A program made the translations under genes and the position numbers. 64,000 nt of DNA from Paenibacillus uliginis N3/975 (GTDB taxonomy: Bacteria > Bacillota > Bacilli > Paenibacillales > Paenibacillaceae): NCBI RefSeq assembly GCF_900177425.1, contig NZ_LT840184.1, forward strand, positions 4,815,705 to 4,879,704, written 5' to 3'. The notes beneath the pieces are model-generated. The model was not told the DNA's origin. It did not search any database and saw only the letters and a program-made list of their open reading frames with translations. Below, piece after piece: positions 1 through 8,321 of the stretch. How positions within the stretch are numbered: the first letter of the stretch is position 1; every line of letters starts with the position of its first letter.

Positions 1-62
1 TCGTCCATCGTTATCGGCCTTAATCGAACCCCGAAGCGTTCTACTATGATGTTATGCTTCAC
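1..62 (-). CDS. N-terminal piece of a probable GNAT acetyltransferase (cut by window start)
   Basis: A GTG start at 62-60 overlaps the TGA stop of the upstream carrier-protein gene (59-61) and follows a GAGGTG ribosome site inside that gene. Only about 20 codons are visible. They read like the first beta strand of a GNAT domain, ending in the common form GVRLRPIT-MDD. The overlap argues for translational coupling to the carrier protein. An acyltransferase here would be a natural partner for an acyl carrier protein, but the family call rests on a very short stretch and is tentative. Confidence 0.4.
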   Translation of the reverse strand, partial: MKHNIIVERFGVRLRPITMD

Positions 63-292
63 GATTTCACCTCTATAATCTCAACTAAATCATCCAAACT
101 CGTTATTCCTGCAACCTCCCTGATCGAGAAACGAACATTAAATTGCTCTTCAAGACGGAGAATGAGTTCCATATGCTTCAATGAATCCCAGTTCGGTATT
201 TCCTCACGTTTCGGATTTTCATCCAATGACAGCGTCGTGTTCAGCACCTCGGACAGAATGGATCCGATTTGTTCACGTAACTCATTATTCAT
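59..292 (-). CDS. Acyl carrier protein, stand-alone
   Basis: A 77-residue phosphopantetheine carrier protein. The DSL motif in WDSLKHMELI supplies the serine that takes the 4'-phosphopantetheine arm, and the length is typical for a discrete ACP. The ATG at 292-290 overlaps the TAA of the FkbH-like gene (TAATG), so translation is coupled. FkbH-family HAD proteins load a glyceryl group from a glycolytic phosphoester onto a partner carrier protein, so this is most likely the acceptor of a C3 unit and not the fatty-acid ACP. A longer start upstream would place extra codons inside the previous gene and has no advantage. The acyl group is inferred from the neighbour. Confidence 0.85.
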   Translation of the reverse strand: MNNELREQIGSILSEVLNTTLSLDENPKREEIPNWDSLKHMELILRLEEQFNVRFSIREVAGITSLDDLVEIIEVKS

Positions 293-2001
293 TAGTTCAC
301 CTCCACCTTGGCAGGATGATCCCTGCATGCAGCTTTCACACGCATCAACAGATCTTTAAGGGATTGTGGTTCAGGAGAGTCCCCTACAAAGCGCTTCAAC
401 CAGTCGAGCGCAGGAGCATTCCGCGGTCCTTGGATGGTATCGATGTTCAAATGCTGAACTCCACGAGTTATTAATTGTTCCAAAACCCAAGCGAATGTCA
501 CCGTTTCTATCTCCCGGCCAAGCGCTCTGCAGCTAAAGAGCGTTTCGATCAATTGTCCTTGCTCTCCTTCTATCCGACATACAAAAGCACCGATTATACC
601 ACTGTCGGACAAAACATCAGAGAGAGAAATCGTAACACTTAAATAATGGTTGATATCCATGACTTCATTAACTTCGCTTTCGGTCATCCGCCTTAATGCC
701 AAGTTAAACTGATTCGTTTTACGGCTTAATTCATACAACCGCTTAACATGGGAAGGATCATTCTCATAAACCGTTATACGCATCTCCAAGCTATCCAAGT
801 ATGCGTTATAATCAGATGCCTCCTGCCTAATTCTCTCCCGCCTTTGATTCGCTTGAATATCGGTTGTTCTTGATAAAGCCGCATCATCGGGATGAAGTTG
901 ATACAGTCCCGGATAATGACACAACCCATTCATTGTCGCTTGACCGTTTCGTTTTGCCCGGAGCAGATGAACTTCAGGCCGTGTGGCTGCCATCTTGATC
1001 AATTCAGCTGGATTGTCATCCACAAACAAAAAAGCGGAGGGATCGATATTCAATATTTGTGCCAACTGATCCAGATTTTCTGTTTTCGTCCGCCAGTTGG
1101 CACAAACAGCCGCAAAATCATCCCATTTTAAAGGAAAATCATCCCGCTTCCCAAACAACGCTTTTACGTCTTGTTCCTCATTACGGCTGCACAACGTTAG
1201 CAATATACCCGACTGTTTAAGCCGAAGCAGCAGCCTCTGCAAAAGATGATGACCTTCAGTTAGTGATACCCTCTCAGCTCCCTCTTCTCCTAGAACCCCG
1301 TTGTAAAGTGTATCATCAAGATCCAGGGCAATCGCTTTAAGCCGGGGTGAAAATGTAGCTGGAAGCAGATGAACACCCAAGTGACGGGATATGATAATCG
1401 TTGCCTCGTTAGAAAACGGATAGTTGCTTATTTCTTCATTTCGGTAATCGTAGAAGGAGTCAGAACCTTCTTGGACCAGCGCAGCCAGATCAATCAACAC
1501 GCAGCCTGTATTCTGTTCAATCAATTCTGATATATGCGCATTTAAATTGCGGAACCATCCTTTATCGCTTGCAGAAAAACTAAATAAGGTATCTTTTACT
1601 CCGAGAGACTCAGGCCAGTTATTTACCCATATCGGTTTATTCGTTACATCGCGTAATTTTTCAATCCTCTCCTGTAACCAATGAACGGATTTCTGTGCTG
1701 TCATCGATTTTAAATAGATTCGCCAATCCATCCAAATGATAAAGACATCAGCTTTCAGATCTCCACCAAATCCTGTCAGAGCAGCATCGTAATCAGAGTA
1801 ATCGAAGTCGACATCAGCTTCCCATAACCTGCAAAAAGGAGGCATTAAGTTCGCAATAAACTCAAAGGGCATCGTTCTGTCCACTCTGATTTGGAAGGTT
1901 TGACGGGAGGCAAGCTTTGGGCTTCCGGCAATCTGAGCTCGAGTGGGAATGGAACACAATAAAGAATCTGCCAAATCAAGATAAGTTAAAACATGATTCA
2001 T
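292..2001 (-). CDS. FkbH-like HAD-IIIC protein (glyceryl-ACP forming type)
   Basis: About 569 residues in three parts: an N-terminal region of about 220 residues resembling the SGNH-like part of FkbH proteins; a HAD core with motif I DLDDT (near 227-231), motif II LCSRNE (near 270), the lysine of WRTKTENL (near 306) and motif IV FVDDNPAE (near 326); and a C-terminal GNAT-like domain. FkbH enzymes dephosphorylate 1,3-bisphosphoglycerate and leave a D-glyceryl thioester on a carrier protein. The ACP gene overlaps this one at its 3' end, which fits. The start at 2001 lies 7 bases after an AAGGAGG site; the in-frame ATG at 2007 is too close to it. The final acceptor of the glyceryl unit is unknown, but a surface glycan is likely from the neighbours. 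Confidence 0.85.
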   Translation of the reverse strand: MNHVLTYLDLADSLLCSIPTRAQIAGSPKLASRQTFQIRVDRTMPFEFIANLMPPFCRLWEADVDFDYSDYDAALTGFGGDLKADVFIIWMDWRIYLKSMTAQKSVHWLQERIEKLRDVTNKPIWVNNWPESLGVKDTLFSFSASDKGWFRNLNAHISELIEQNTGCVLIDLAALVQEGSDSFYDYRNEEISNYPFSNEATIIISRHLGVHLLPATFSPRLKAIALDLDDTLYNGVLGEEGAERVSLTEGHHLLQRLLLRLKQSGILLTLCSRNEEQDVKALFGKRDDFPLKWDDFAAVCANWRTKTENLDQLAQILNIDPSAFLFVDDNPAELIKMAATRPEVHLLRAKRNGQATMNGLCHYPGLYQLHPDDAALSRTTDIQANQRRERIRQEASDYNAYLDSLEMRITVYENDPSHVKRLYELSRKTNQFNLALRRMTESEVNEVMDINHYLSVTISLSDVLSDSGIIGAFVCRIEGEQGQLIETLFSCRALGREIETVTFAWVLEQLITRGVQHLNIDTIQGPRNAPALDWLKRFVGDSPEPQSLKDLLMRVKAACRDHPAKVEVN

Positions 2002-2034
2002 GCACATACCTCCTTTTGTGTTATTAGGTAAACC

Positions 2035-3219
2035 TTAATACAGACCCAATTCCTTACCCCAGACTTTGATTTTCTCTAAGTAAACATCCAGCAAATAGGC
2101 AGTCTTCACGCCATCGATTCCCCATTGAAGCTGATTATACAAACTTCGTTCCAGCACACGTTGTAAATAAGCCATTTTATACAAATGAATTGGATTAACA
2201 TCGAAGGCGATGCCGTACTTGAGCATTTCTGCGGCATATAGAGATGCACATCGCTCGATCACCAATTCTTCGTCGGCTCTCCAATCTTTCCGGTACGCAA
2301 AAAATACACCGATCAAATTGAACATGTCGAACCAGCAAGGTGTAAAACGTGCGCCTTCCCAATCGATAAACTTAATATTCCAGTTCTGTTCAGCCACATT
2401 GTGGCAACCCATATTTGGGGTCTGCAGATCATTGTGGGTAACACTTTTACCTGCTTGGATAAGCTCAGGGAAATAAATCGGCCCTTTTTTCAAAATGCGC
2501 TTCAAATCGTTATAACTTGAACTTAGTCTCTCCTTAAATTCAGGATGGTCCATTGCTTTATCCAAATATTCCAAAGTCTTCTCTTGGTGCTTCATACGTT
2601 CTGCAGATAAAGCGTCCGATTCATATCGAGGAAGCCAATCCTCATATACATTCCACTTGTTGTAAAAATTATCATTGTAGGTTAGAGCATGAAGCTTGGC
2701 TAAGGAAGGGATAATCAGATCAAAATGATCTGGCGTAAAAATAACTTGACCTTTTACTTGAGGGACATATTCCATAAATACCCACACATCATCACCGTTC
2801 ATTCCCTCTAAAATCAAATATATCGTAGGCATTAAATCCGGTAATATCGAGCTGACCTTACGATACATGTTTAGTTCAGTAAGCTTTTCATCAATGATAG
2901 GTGGTTTAAAAATTTTTAAAATAATAGGATACGCTTGTTTGTTCGCTGCTGATACCTCCAGCTTCCAGATCGCACTTTTAAATGTTTCTTTCAAACATTC
3001 CATTTTCCGGTCATTTAATACGACAGATGAGCCAAAATGGGACGTAAACTGTTCGGCGCAATGAAGCTCTCTCCATTTCAGACTTATATCGTTAAGAGGC
3101 GGGTTATCCAACAATACTTTAGCATCCTCAAGCCCTTTTATATATCCGTCTTGTTTACCCTTATTAAACCCATCACTTTTGCCCTGCTCGTATCCACCTG
3201 AATCATGTACATTCGCCAT
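2035..3219 (-). CDS. CotS-like aminoglycoside-phosphotransferase-fold protein with Gly/aromatic N-terminal tag
   Basis: About 394 residues. Residues 8-34 form a four-residue periodic tag (GYEQG-SDGFNKG-QDGYIKG). The APH/choline-kinase fold follows, with an ATP-site lysine (ILKIF, near 102), the catalytic loop HNDLQTPN (262-269; most relatives have HGD) and the metal site IDWEG (near 286). CotS, CotI and YutH of Bacillus spores belong to this fold. It is a paralogue of the gene at 6085. Two ATGs, 3225 and 3219, follow a GGAGG; 3219 has the better spacing of 9. A sigma-K-like CATAGGATA lies at 3251-3259, and the unit ahead of it ends at a terminator (3313-3338), so it probably has its own promoter. 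Kinase activity and substrate are unproven. Confidence 0.75.
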   Translation of the reverse strand: MANVHDSGGYEQGKSDGFNKGKQDGYIKGLEDAKVLLDNPPLNDISLKWRELHCAEQFTSHFGSSVVLNDRKMECLKETFKSAIWKLEVSAANKQAYPIILKIFKPPIIDEKLTELNMYRKVSSILPDLMPTIYLILEGMNGDDVWVFMEYVPQVKGQVIFTPDHFDLIIPSLAKLHALTYNDNFYNKWNVYEDWLPRYESDALSAERMKHQEKTLEYLDKAMDHPEFKERLSSSYNDLKRILKKGPIYFPELIQAGKSVTHNDLQTPNMGCHNVAEQNWNIKFIDWEGARFTPCWFDMFNLIGVFFAYRKDWRADEELVIERCASLYAAEMLKYGIAFDVNPIHLYKMAYLQRVLERSLYNQLQWGIDGVKTAYLLDVYLEKIKVWGKELGLY

Positions 3220-3250
3220 ATTCATAGTCCTCCACTCCATATTCCTTCTA

Positions 3251-3259
3251 TATCCTATG
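3251..3259 (-). promoter_or_regulatory. Sigma-K-like -10 element
   Basis: Read on the minus strand the nine bases are CATAGGATA, an exact fit to the mother-cell sigma-K -10 pattern CATAnnnTA. It lies about 30 bases before the start of the CotS-like gene. An AC dinucleotide sits about 15 bases upstream, slightly short of the usual 16-17, so the -35 match is imperfect. Confidence 0.45.
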
Positions 3260-3312
3260 TTGAGAACCGCCATCGTGACATAAAAAAAACGTCTACACGT
3301 TCTGATCTCTAT

Positions 3313-3338
3313 AAAAAAAACACGAGCACTGGGCTCGT
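3313..3338 (-). terminator. Rho-independent terminator after the WbqC gene
   Basis: On the minus strand ACGAGC pairs with GCTCGT around a five-base loop and is followed by eight T. It lies 14 bases after the WbqC stop and ends the GT4-GNAT-WbqC unit. A weaker second stem with a T run follows at 3283-3300. Confidence 0.8.
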
Positions 3339-3351
3339 AATTAGTTGCAGC

Positions 3352-4077
3352 TTATCTGTACTCTTTCCATCCGTTCAATCCTCCTGAAAGAAGCAGTTCT
3401 CTACATTCATCCAAGCTCACATTAGCCATAAGATCCAAGATGGACAGGTTCGGGACAAACGTCCCGTTGCTTTGCGGATATTCAGGACACTTCCAGTTTT
3501 GGACGATAATGCTCAGGTTTCGACTACGGAAATGTCCCAAGTCCACATATTGTTCGAATCCTTTACCGCCACCAACATAATGGGTGCCTTTCAGTTGATA
3601 AACCATTTCTGCAATTCGCTCAGACGCTTTCATGTTCTCTGCCAAGCTGATTGAGCTGACCACTTCGCCTTGCCAACCTAACTGACGCAGCATGTGAATC
3701 GTAAACTGTTCGCAAAATAGCCTAAAGCTGGAATTCATCTGTTGATGATGCTCTATATATTCGACGGCAGCAGACCAAATCGTCTTAAAGTAAGGGCTTT
3801 TGCCATAAGCATGGCTGAGTGTTGATTGAAATTTAGATATCCAGTCTTGATGGTACGCAATGGATGCGTCATTAATTTTTACACGGTTACCACCAAGAAC
3901 CGGTACAACAAAAATATGCTCACGGCCGTTCACTTTCAGAGGAACCCGAGTTTGACCCACCTTCCTATTTAGCTGAACATCATCAAGAATAACCCAAACA
4001 TCGCTATTCATAATGCGATTGAAGTAATGAAGAGGGGGGAAAACATTCGGCTGATAAATGCATATTATCTTTAGCAT
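3352..4077 (-). CDS. WbqC-like family protein
   Basis: A 241-residue protein with the hallmark N-terminus of the WbqC family: ICIYQPNVFPPLHYFNRI, then DVWVILDDVQ and GQTRVPLKV. WbqC proteins occur in O-antigen, capsule and spore glycan clusters and are thought to act in sugar amino-group or acyl chemistry, but no reaction is settled. It is the last gene of a three-gene run with the GNAT and GT4 upstream (57-base gap), ending at a strong terminator. GGAGG lies about 10 bases before the ATG. The setting supports a role in making or decorating a surface sugar. Confidence 0.82.
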   Translation of the reverse strand: MLKIICIYQPNVFPPLHYFNRIMNSDVWVILDDVQLNRKVGQTRVPLKVNGREHIFVVPVLGGNRVKINDASIAYHQDWISKFQSTLSHAYGKSPYFKTIWSAAVEYIEHHQQMNSSFRLFCEQFTIHMLRQLGWQGEVVSSISLAENMKASERIAEMVYQLKGTHYVGGGKGFEQYVDLGHFRSRNLSIIVQNWKCPEYPQSNGTFVPNLSILDLMANVSLDECRELLLSGGLNGWKEYR

Positions 4078-4134
4078 CTCTTCGTCTCCTCCGTCATGGT
4101 AATTCCGGTCAAAAGGTTTCCCTAACTGGCAAAC

Positions 4135-4686
4135 TTATTTATCGAAATGAATCAACGCATAGCTTATGCCATACGAGTCCTTGAAATGATCATCGAATAT
4201 TTGCATATCTGTTCTTCCCAATTGCTTAAAATGATGTGTCATATAGGATTTATCAGCGACCTGGGCACCGAGCTTCTTTACAAAAGGCAACGATAATTTA
4301 TGGTCTGTACGGATGATGCCTGTGAGTGTATTATATTGGGGCATATTGTTCCATTCCTGAAAAAGCTGTAACATAAGCTTTCTGCCTATATTTTCACCGG
4401 GATGCTTGGGATGAACAGCAACCCGGTGGACATGGATAACACCCGGCAAGGGTTCGGAAGAGATTGAAAAGGCGATAAGTTTATCCATATCCTCCTTCAC
4501 CACACCAAAACTTGTATCATACTTTCCCGGCAGCTCTGAAAGAAAGTGGATCTCTCCCCATTCTTCGGTCGAATATAAGTGCCCTCGCTTCAAATAAACA
4601 AGATGCTCCAACTCGAGCAAATCAGATAGATAGCGCTGGATATTGTTCTTATCCAACTTAATAACGGACAGACCTTTATCTAACAT
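4135..4686 (-). CDS. GNAT-family N-acetyltransferase
   Basis: About 183 residues. The acetyl-CoA binding region reads VHRVAVHPKHPGENIGRKLM, close to the V-x-P-x-x-x-G-x-G-x-x-L motif of GNAT proteins, in the middle of the chain. The ATG at 4686 starts one base after the TAA of the glycosyltransferase gene, and the ribosome site GGAGTGAAG lies inside that gene, so the two are translationally coupled. A longer reading from 4752 would overlap the upstream gene by over 60 bases and is less likely. In this cluster it probably acylates an amino sugar or another building block of the glycan; that is inference from position only. Confidence 0.75.
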   Translation of the reverse strand: MLDKGLSVIKLDKNNIQRYLSDLLELEHLVYLKRGHLYSTEEWGEIHFLSELPGKYDTSFGVVKEDMDKLIAFSISSEPLPGVIHVHRVAVHPKHPGENIGRKLMLQLFQEWNNMPQYNTLTGIIRTDHKLSLPFVKKLGAQVADKSYMTHHFKQLGRTDMQIFDDHFKDSYGISYALIHFDK

Positions 4687-4687
4687 T

Positions 4688-5905
4688 TTACGCTTCACTC
4701 CTAACGGCTGCTTTAGATACCGGAGCATGATTATAAATATCAAGCACCTCATTCGTCATTTTCTCAAGCGAAAATTGTGTCATACCCCATGCTTTAGCTT
4801 CCTCGCTCAAACGTTTTTGCATATTCGGCTTTTCTAACAATTTTCTCATTTGTCTATAGAGCGCACGACTATCATCTGGAGGAACCAGAAATCCGTTTTT
4901 GGAGTGTTCCACCATTTCGGTAATCCCGCCGGCCTGGGAACCAATAATTGCTTTACCTGCAACGAACGCCTCTACTAATGAGTAAGGATAGTTATCCTGG
5001 AGGCTTGGGATTACAAAGATATCGGCTTGTTTCAAAAGAGCAGGAATATCACTGCGCATTCCTAAAAATTTGACAGAATCGCCTAAACCCAATCGTTTGG
5101 CTTTTTTCTTCAACGCTCCTTCATTCTCTCCCCTTCCTACAATCCAGCAAACCCAATCGCTGCGTTTCTTTTTCAACTTTGCCAGTGCATCTAGCAATAC
5201 ATGCTGCCCCTTCACTTTCTCCAGTCGTCCAGTACAGATAATGATAGATTTGTCAGAAGGGCTTTTTAGTCCAGTCTTCTTACTCATCTGACGTTGAAAA
5301 GCTGCGACATCGATTCCATTCGTAATGACCTTCATGTTATCCGTAGGGATTGCACACTTTTTGTACACATCCAGGAGCCATTTCGAAGGAACGATCGTTG
5401 CATCACATTGCTGAATGACTTTTGTTTCAAAAGTCGATACGAGATCCCAGCCGGTAGAGTTCGGTCTTATATAACCATAGTAATAGTATTCGGCCGTAAC
5501 ACAGCCATGCACCGTCAGAATTAAAGGGGTAGCGCGGGGCTTATAATGGTTCAAAATACTGGCAGAGACAATTTCTTGAGCATGGATGATTTGATATTGC
5601 GATACATCTACCATTTTGACAGCATCAAAAAACTTCGTAGCCTCATCCCGTATATTGCCTAAATATTTCAATGCCTGATTTCCAATCCAGTTGGATGGTA
5701 ATACTGAGATTTTTCTTGTGCCCGCCCTTTTTCTTTTTAACGGATATTGGCGGTCGCCTTTAGTGATACAATACTCACCATGATCTCTGGCCAGGATGTG
5801 TACTGTGTGGCCTTGCTGTTCAAGCCCCAACTTTAATTCATGCATATACTTCCCAAGTCCTCCTCTGGGGGGATAGGCATATATGGTTGTGAGCAGTATT
5901 TTCAC
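4688..5905 (-). CDS. Family 4 glycosyltransferase (GT-B fold)
   Basis: 405 residues with a GT4 layout: N-terminal acceptor-side RGGLGKYMHELKLGL (near 14-28), the linker GRLEKVKGQHVLLDAL (near 226-241) and the donor-nucleotide region NYPYSLVEAFVAGKAI (near 305-320), followed by GGITEMV. It should add one sugar from a nucleotide donor in the cytoplasm. The start is GTG, 8 bases after an AAGGAGG site. It opens the GT4-GNAT-WbqC unit. An exact sigma-K-type -10 sequence, CATAGTATA, lies 36 bases upstream, which suggests late mother-cell expression. Donor and acceptor cannot be told from sequence. Confidence 0.9.
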   Translation of the reverse strand: MKILLTTIYAYPPRGGLGKYMHELKLGLEQQGHTVHILARDHGEYCITKGDRQYPLKRKRAGTRKISVLPSNWIGNQALKYLGNIRDEATKFFDAVKMVDVSQYQIIHAQEIVSASILNHYKPRATPLILTVHGCVTAEYYYYGYIRPNSTGWDLVSTFETKVIQQCDATIVPSKWLLDVYKKCAIPTDNMKVITNGIDVAAFQRQMSKKTGLKSPSDKSIIICTGRLEKVKGQHVLLDALAKLKKKRSDWVCWIVGRGENEGALKKKAKRLGLGDSVKFLGMRSDIPALLKQADIFVIPSLQDNYPYSLVEAFVAGKAIIGSQAGGITEMVEHSKNGFLVPPDDSRALYRQMRKLLEKPNMQKRLSEEAKAWGMTQFSLEKMTNEVLDIYNHAPVSKAAVRSEA

Positions 5906-5940
5906 GAAGTATTCCTCCTTTTTTCTATTAAAGTCTGATT

Positions 5941-5949
5941 TATACTATG
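5941..5949 (-). promoter_or_regulatory. Sigma-K-like -10 element before the GT4 operon
   Basis: The minus strand reads CATAGTATA, an exact match to CATAnnnTA. No convincing AC -35 was found at 16-17 bases. It is 36 bases from the GTG start and just upstream of the AAGGAGG site, a plausible distance for a promoter of this unit. Confidence 0.45.
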
Positions 5950-6002
5950 CCAATCTTCTAAATCTTGAAGGGTATACTTGAACTATTTATTTGCAAATAG
6001 GT

Positions 6003-6028
6003 AAAAAAAAGACCGCATTTTCGCGGGT
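6003..6028 (-). terminator. Terminator after the second CotS-like gene
   Basis: On the minus strand CCGCG pairs with the TGCGG side of a short GC stem and is followed by eight T. It separates the CotS-like gene at 6085 from the GT4 unit downstream. Confidence 0.75.
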
Positions 6029-6084
6029 TTAAATGAGTTAAGACATATGTGTTTATTCAAGAAATTAGCGACCGCAAGAGCAGG

Positions 6085-7173
6085 TTAATACAGTTCTAAT
6101 TTTTTTCCGAGCACTTTTATTTTTTCTAAATAACTTGGCAGCAGCTTCGCCTCTTTTTTGCCGGTTACCGCCCAGTTCAACTGAAGGTACAAGCTTTTCT
6201 CAAGTATTTTTTTCAAATAGGCCATCTCATATAATTTCATGGGATCTATATTAAATACAACACCATTCTTTCTCATCTCATTCGCATACAAATGAACACA
6301 TCGATGAGTGATCACCTCTTCTTGATCTTTCCACTCTTTCCGATAAGCCAAAAAAACGCCAACCAAATTGACGAGATCATACCAGCAAGGGGCATATTTC
6401 GCACCTTCCCAATCGATAAATTTAATGTCCCATTTGTTTACATTTACATTGCGACAGACGATATTGGCGGTGTGCAAATCCCCGTGGATAATGCAGCAAC
6501 CTGCTTTTCTCACCTCTGGAAAATATCCAGGTCCTTTCTTCAGCAGAGCCCGCAATAGGGAGTAATATGGCTTGATTTTAGTATTGAGATCTTTCTTCTT
6601 CATCGCTTCGCCGAGATAATAAAGCGTTGATTCATTTAGACGTACTCTTTCCTCATGTGCTTCCCTGGAATCAAATCGAGGCAGCCAACCTGCGAATAAA
6701 CGTTCCTGCTGAATAAATCGTTTATCCATCGTAGCCGCATGAAGCTTTGCCAATGTCGGAATGATCTTGTCAAAGTGATCAGGGTTATACTGTACCCTCC
6801 CTTTAAGAGGTTCAATATGTTCCATGAACACCCACAAGTCGCGACCGCTTACATTTTTTTTGGTCATATATACTTTTGGCATGAACGGCTGCAGGATTTT
6901 TCCAGCTTTACGGTATATATTTTTTTCAACTGTACTTTCCGGACGAGCTTCTTTCAGTTGTTTAGAAATTTTAAGTATGACAGAAAAGCTCTTGTTATCA
7001 GCATCAATAACCAATTTCCAGATACTGCTCTTGTATGAGTCTTTTAAGCATTTTATTTTTCGATGATTTAGTGTTACTTCCTTCGCCGAAAGAAACTGGA
7101 ATGATTCAGAAAATTTCATCTTACGCCATGTTCTTCGAATCAATCGCTTGTCTATTTTGCTGGTCCGATTCAC
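6085..7173 (-). CDS. CotS-like aminoglycoside-phosphotransferase-fold protein
   Basis: 362 residues, paralogous to the gene at 2035 along its whole kinase region (shared ..KCLK-SYKSSIWKL.., WVFMEHIEPLKG, PDHFD-IIPTLAKLHA). The catalytic loop is HGDLHTAN (230-237) with a canonical HGD, followed by the metal site IDWEG (near 254). It lacks the Gly/aromatic N-terminal tag. The start is GTG at 7173 after GGAGTGAGG. It has its own terminator downstream and the previous gene's terminator upstream (7279-7330), so it forms a single-gene unit. By analogy with CotS it is likely a spore-coat or outer-layer protein; whether it phosphorylates anything is unknown. Confidence 0.78.
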   Translation of the reverse strand: MNRTSKIDKRLIRRTWRKMKFSESFQFLSAKEVTLNHRKIKCLKDSYKSSIWKLVIDADNKSFSVILKISKQLKEARPESTVEKNIYRKAGKILQPFMPKVYMTKKNVSGRDLWVFMEHIEPLKGRVQYNPDHFDKIIPTLAKLHAATMDKRFIQQERLFAGWLPRFDSREAHEERVRLNESTLYYLGEAMKKKDLNTKIKPYYSLLRALLKKGPGYFPEVRKAGCCIIHGDLHTANIVCRNVNVNKWDIKFIDWEGAKYAPCWYDLVNLVGVFLAYRKEWKDQEEVITHRCVHLYANEMRKNGVVFNIDPMKLYEMAYLKKILEKSLYLQLNWAVTGKKEAKLLPSYLEKIKVLGKKLELY

Positions 7174-7278
7174 TAGCCCTCACTCCATTTTCGCTTTTAA
7201 ACATTCTATGTCGACAAAAGATACGCGGATCATTCATTCGCCTAGTTATAGAGCAAATATTCGTTATTCGTCTTACCT

Positions 7279-7330
7279 AAAAAAGAAAAGGCAGCCCTAT
7301 GTGAAAAAAGCTACTTCACATTTGACTGCC
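7279..7330 (-). terminator. Terminator overlapping the end of the basic tagged protein gene
   Basis: The minus-strand stem GGCAG...CTGCC, with an inner GTGAAG...TTCAC, begins inside the last codons of the gene that stops at 7311 and ends in a T-rich tail. It closes the five-gene minus-strand unit that starts near 9470. Confidence 0.75.
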
Positions 7331-7652
7331 TGTACGGCAATGATGAAGTTGATGCTGCAAAATGCCCATCTTCGTAGCCTTGGGCAAATCCAACTTTAAA
7401 ATCATCATTGTATGCCTCATTATATCCTTGATTAACAATCGGAGGACGTTCGGGGGAGATAGACCGCCTTCGCCGGGTTTCCTGTCTGATTCTGTAACGC
7501 CCTTTGGCACCGTGTCGCTTGCGCTGCCCAAATTTCATACCGTAACGTCGCTTTGTTCCTGCGAACGTAAGGCCACGCCTTGCCCGAGGCGACGATTTTT
7601 TACTTCCGGAATGAAGTCTTAACCTGTTGCTTTGCCCCTTTGATGCCTTCAT
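7311..7652 (-). CDS. Small strongly basic protein with Gly/aromatic tag
   Basis: 113 residues with no family I recognise. The first 70 residues are arginine- and lysine-rich with little order (KKSSPRARRG, RQETRRRRS). Residues 74-98 carry the tetrad-type tag seen on two other proteins of this cluster (NQGYNEAYNDDFKVGFAQGYEDG). The start overlaps the upstream stop as ATGA, so it is translated with the preceding small genes. The composition resembles basic spore-coat or exosporium matrix proteins that bind acidic surfaces. A structural role is inferred; nothing here suggests an enzyme. Confidence 0.6.
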   Translation of the reverse strand: MKASKGQSNRLRLHSGSKKSSPRARRGLTFAGTKRRYGMKFGQRKRHGAKGRYRIRQETRRRRSISPERPPIVNQGYNEAYNDDFKVGFAQGYEDGHFAASTSSLPYRQSNVK

Positions 7653-7975
7653 ACCAAATCCTCCAGTACCCCCAGGTTTCTCTCTTCCAACATATCATCG
7701 TTTCGGTATGCCGAACATTCGGGTTTTAACCAGGGTGATGCTGGTTTGCCTAACTTGGAACGGTTTAGCCGTATGCCTGTCAGCATCTCGGCCATTACAG
7801 ACTGATAGGCGTTAAGCAGCCGGATATTCTCGGCGAGTTTACGTGCAGTAACATCGGAGTGGGCTGTTATCTCCGCAATATTTTCCAATATGCCAGCCAA
7901 TGCATCCTGACTTCTTGCGATGGATGAGATCATAGCGACTTTAGCCTCACGCTCCCGGTATAATCGTGCTTTCAT
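7649..7975 (-). CDS. Small helical protein of the surface cluster, unknown
   Basis: About 108 residues, mainly helical with an early amphipathic stretch (AMISSIARSQDALAGILENIAEI) and a polar C-terminus; no recognised domain, signal peptide or membrane segment. The ATG at 7975 overlaps the previous stop as TGATG, and the gene overlaps the next as ATGA, so it sits in a tightly coupled run of small proteins. The same kind of heptad-rich small protein is encoded just upstream twice. I infer scaffold or complex-forming partners of the surface glycoprotein system, without a functional name. Confidence 0.6.
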   Translation of the reverse strand: MKARLYREREAKVAMISSIARSQDALAGILENIAEITAHSDVTARKLAENIRLLNAYQSVMAEMLTGIRLNRSKLGKPASPWLKPECSAYRNDDMLEERNLGVLEDLV

Positions 7976-8286
7976 CAATCCTGATCTCCGAAATCAAACG
8001 CATCAAACCCCATACTGTCAGCATTATCATCCTCCGAGGTTCCCATAGCAATACGCAGATTACGGCACAATCCTGATCCGATTCGTGTCAATCCCTCGAT
8101 CTGCTCTACAATCTGCTCATGAATAGATAACGAATCCTTCAATTCGCCACCATCAGAATATTGAGTCGAAACCCATTGGCGAACTTTCTCCGCTTCAACA
8201 GCCTTCCCTTGCAAAATAAGATAGGTGTTACGCTGAATCACAACAGATGCATCCAAAATCCGTAAGAAAGATTCCTCTTTGCTCAT
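7975..8286 (-). CDS. Small helical protein of the surface cluster, unknown
   Basis: About 103 residues: an N-terminal helical half (SFLRILDASVVIQRNTYLIL), a central linker with many charged residues and an acidic, flexible C-terminus (SEDDNADSMGFDAFDFGDQD). The start at 8286 lies 7 bases after AGGGGGAA; an earlier in-frame start at 8313 would sit before that ribosome site. The stop overlaps the next start. No known domain was recognised. The setting suggests it works with the neighbouring small proteins and the GT2 protein upstream. Confidence 0.6.
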   Translation of the reverse strand: MSKEESFLRILDASVVIQRNTYLILQGKAVEAEKVRQWVSTQYSDGGELKDSLSIHEQIVEQIEGLTRIGSGLCRNLRIAMGTSEDDNADSMGFDAFDFGDQD

Positions 8287-8321
8287 GTACGTTCCCCCTA
8301 TACCAACCAACATTGATTCTT

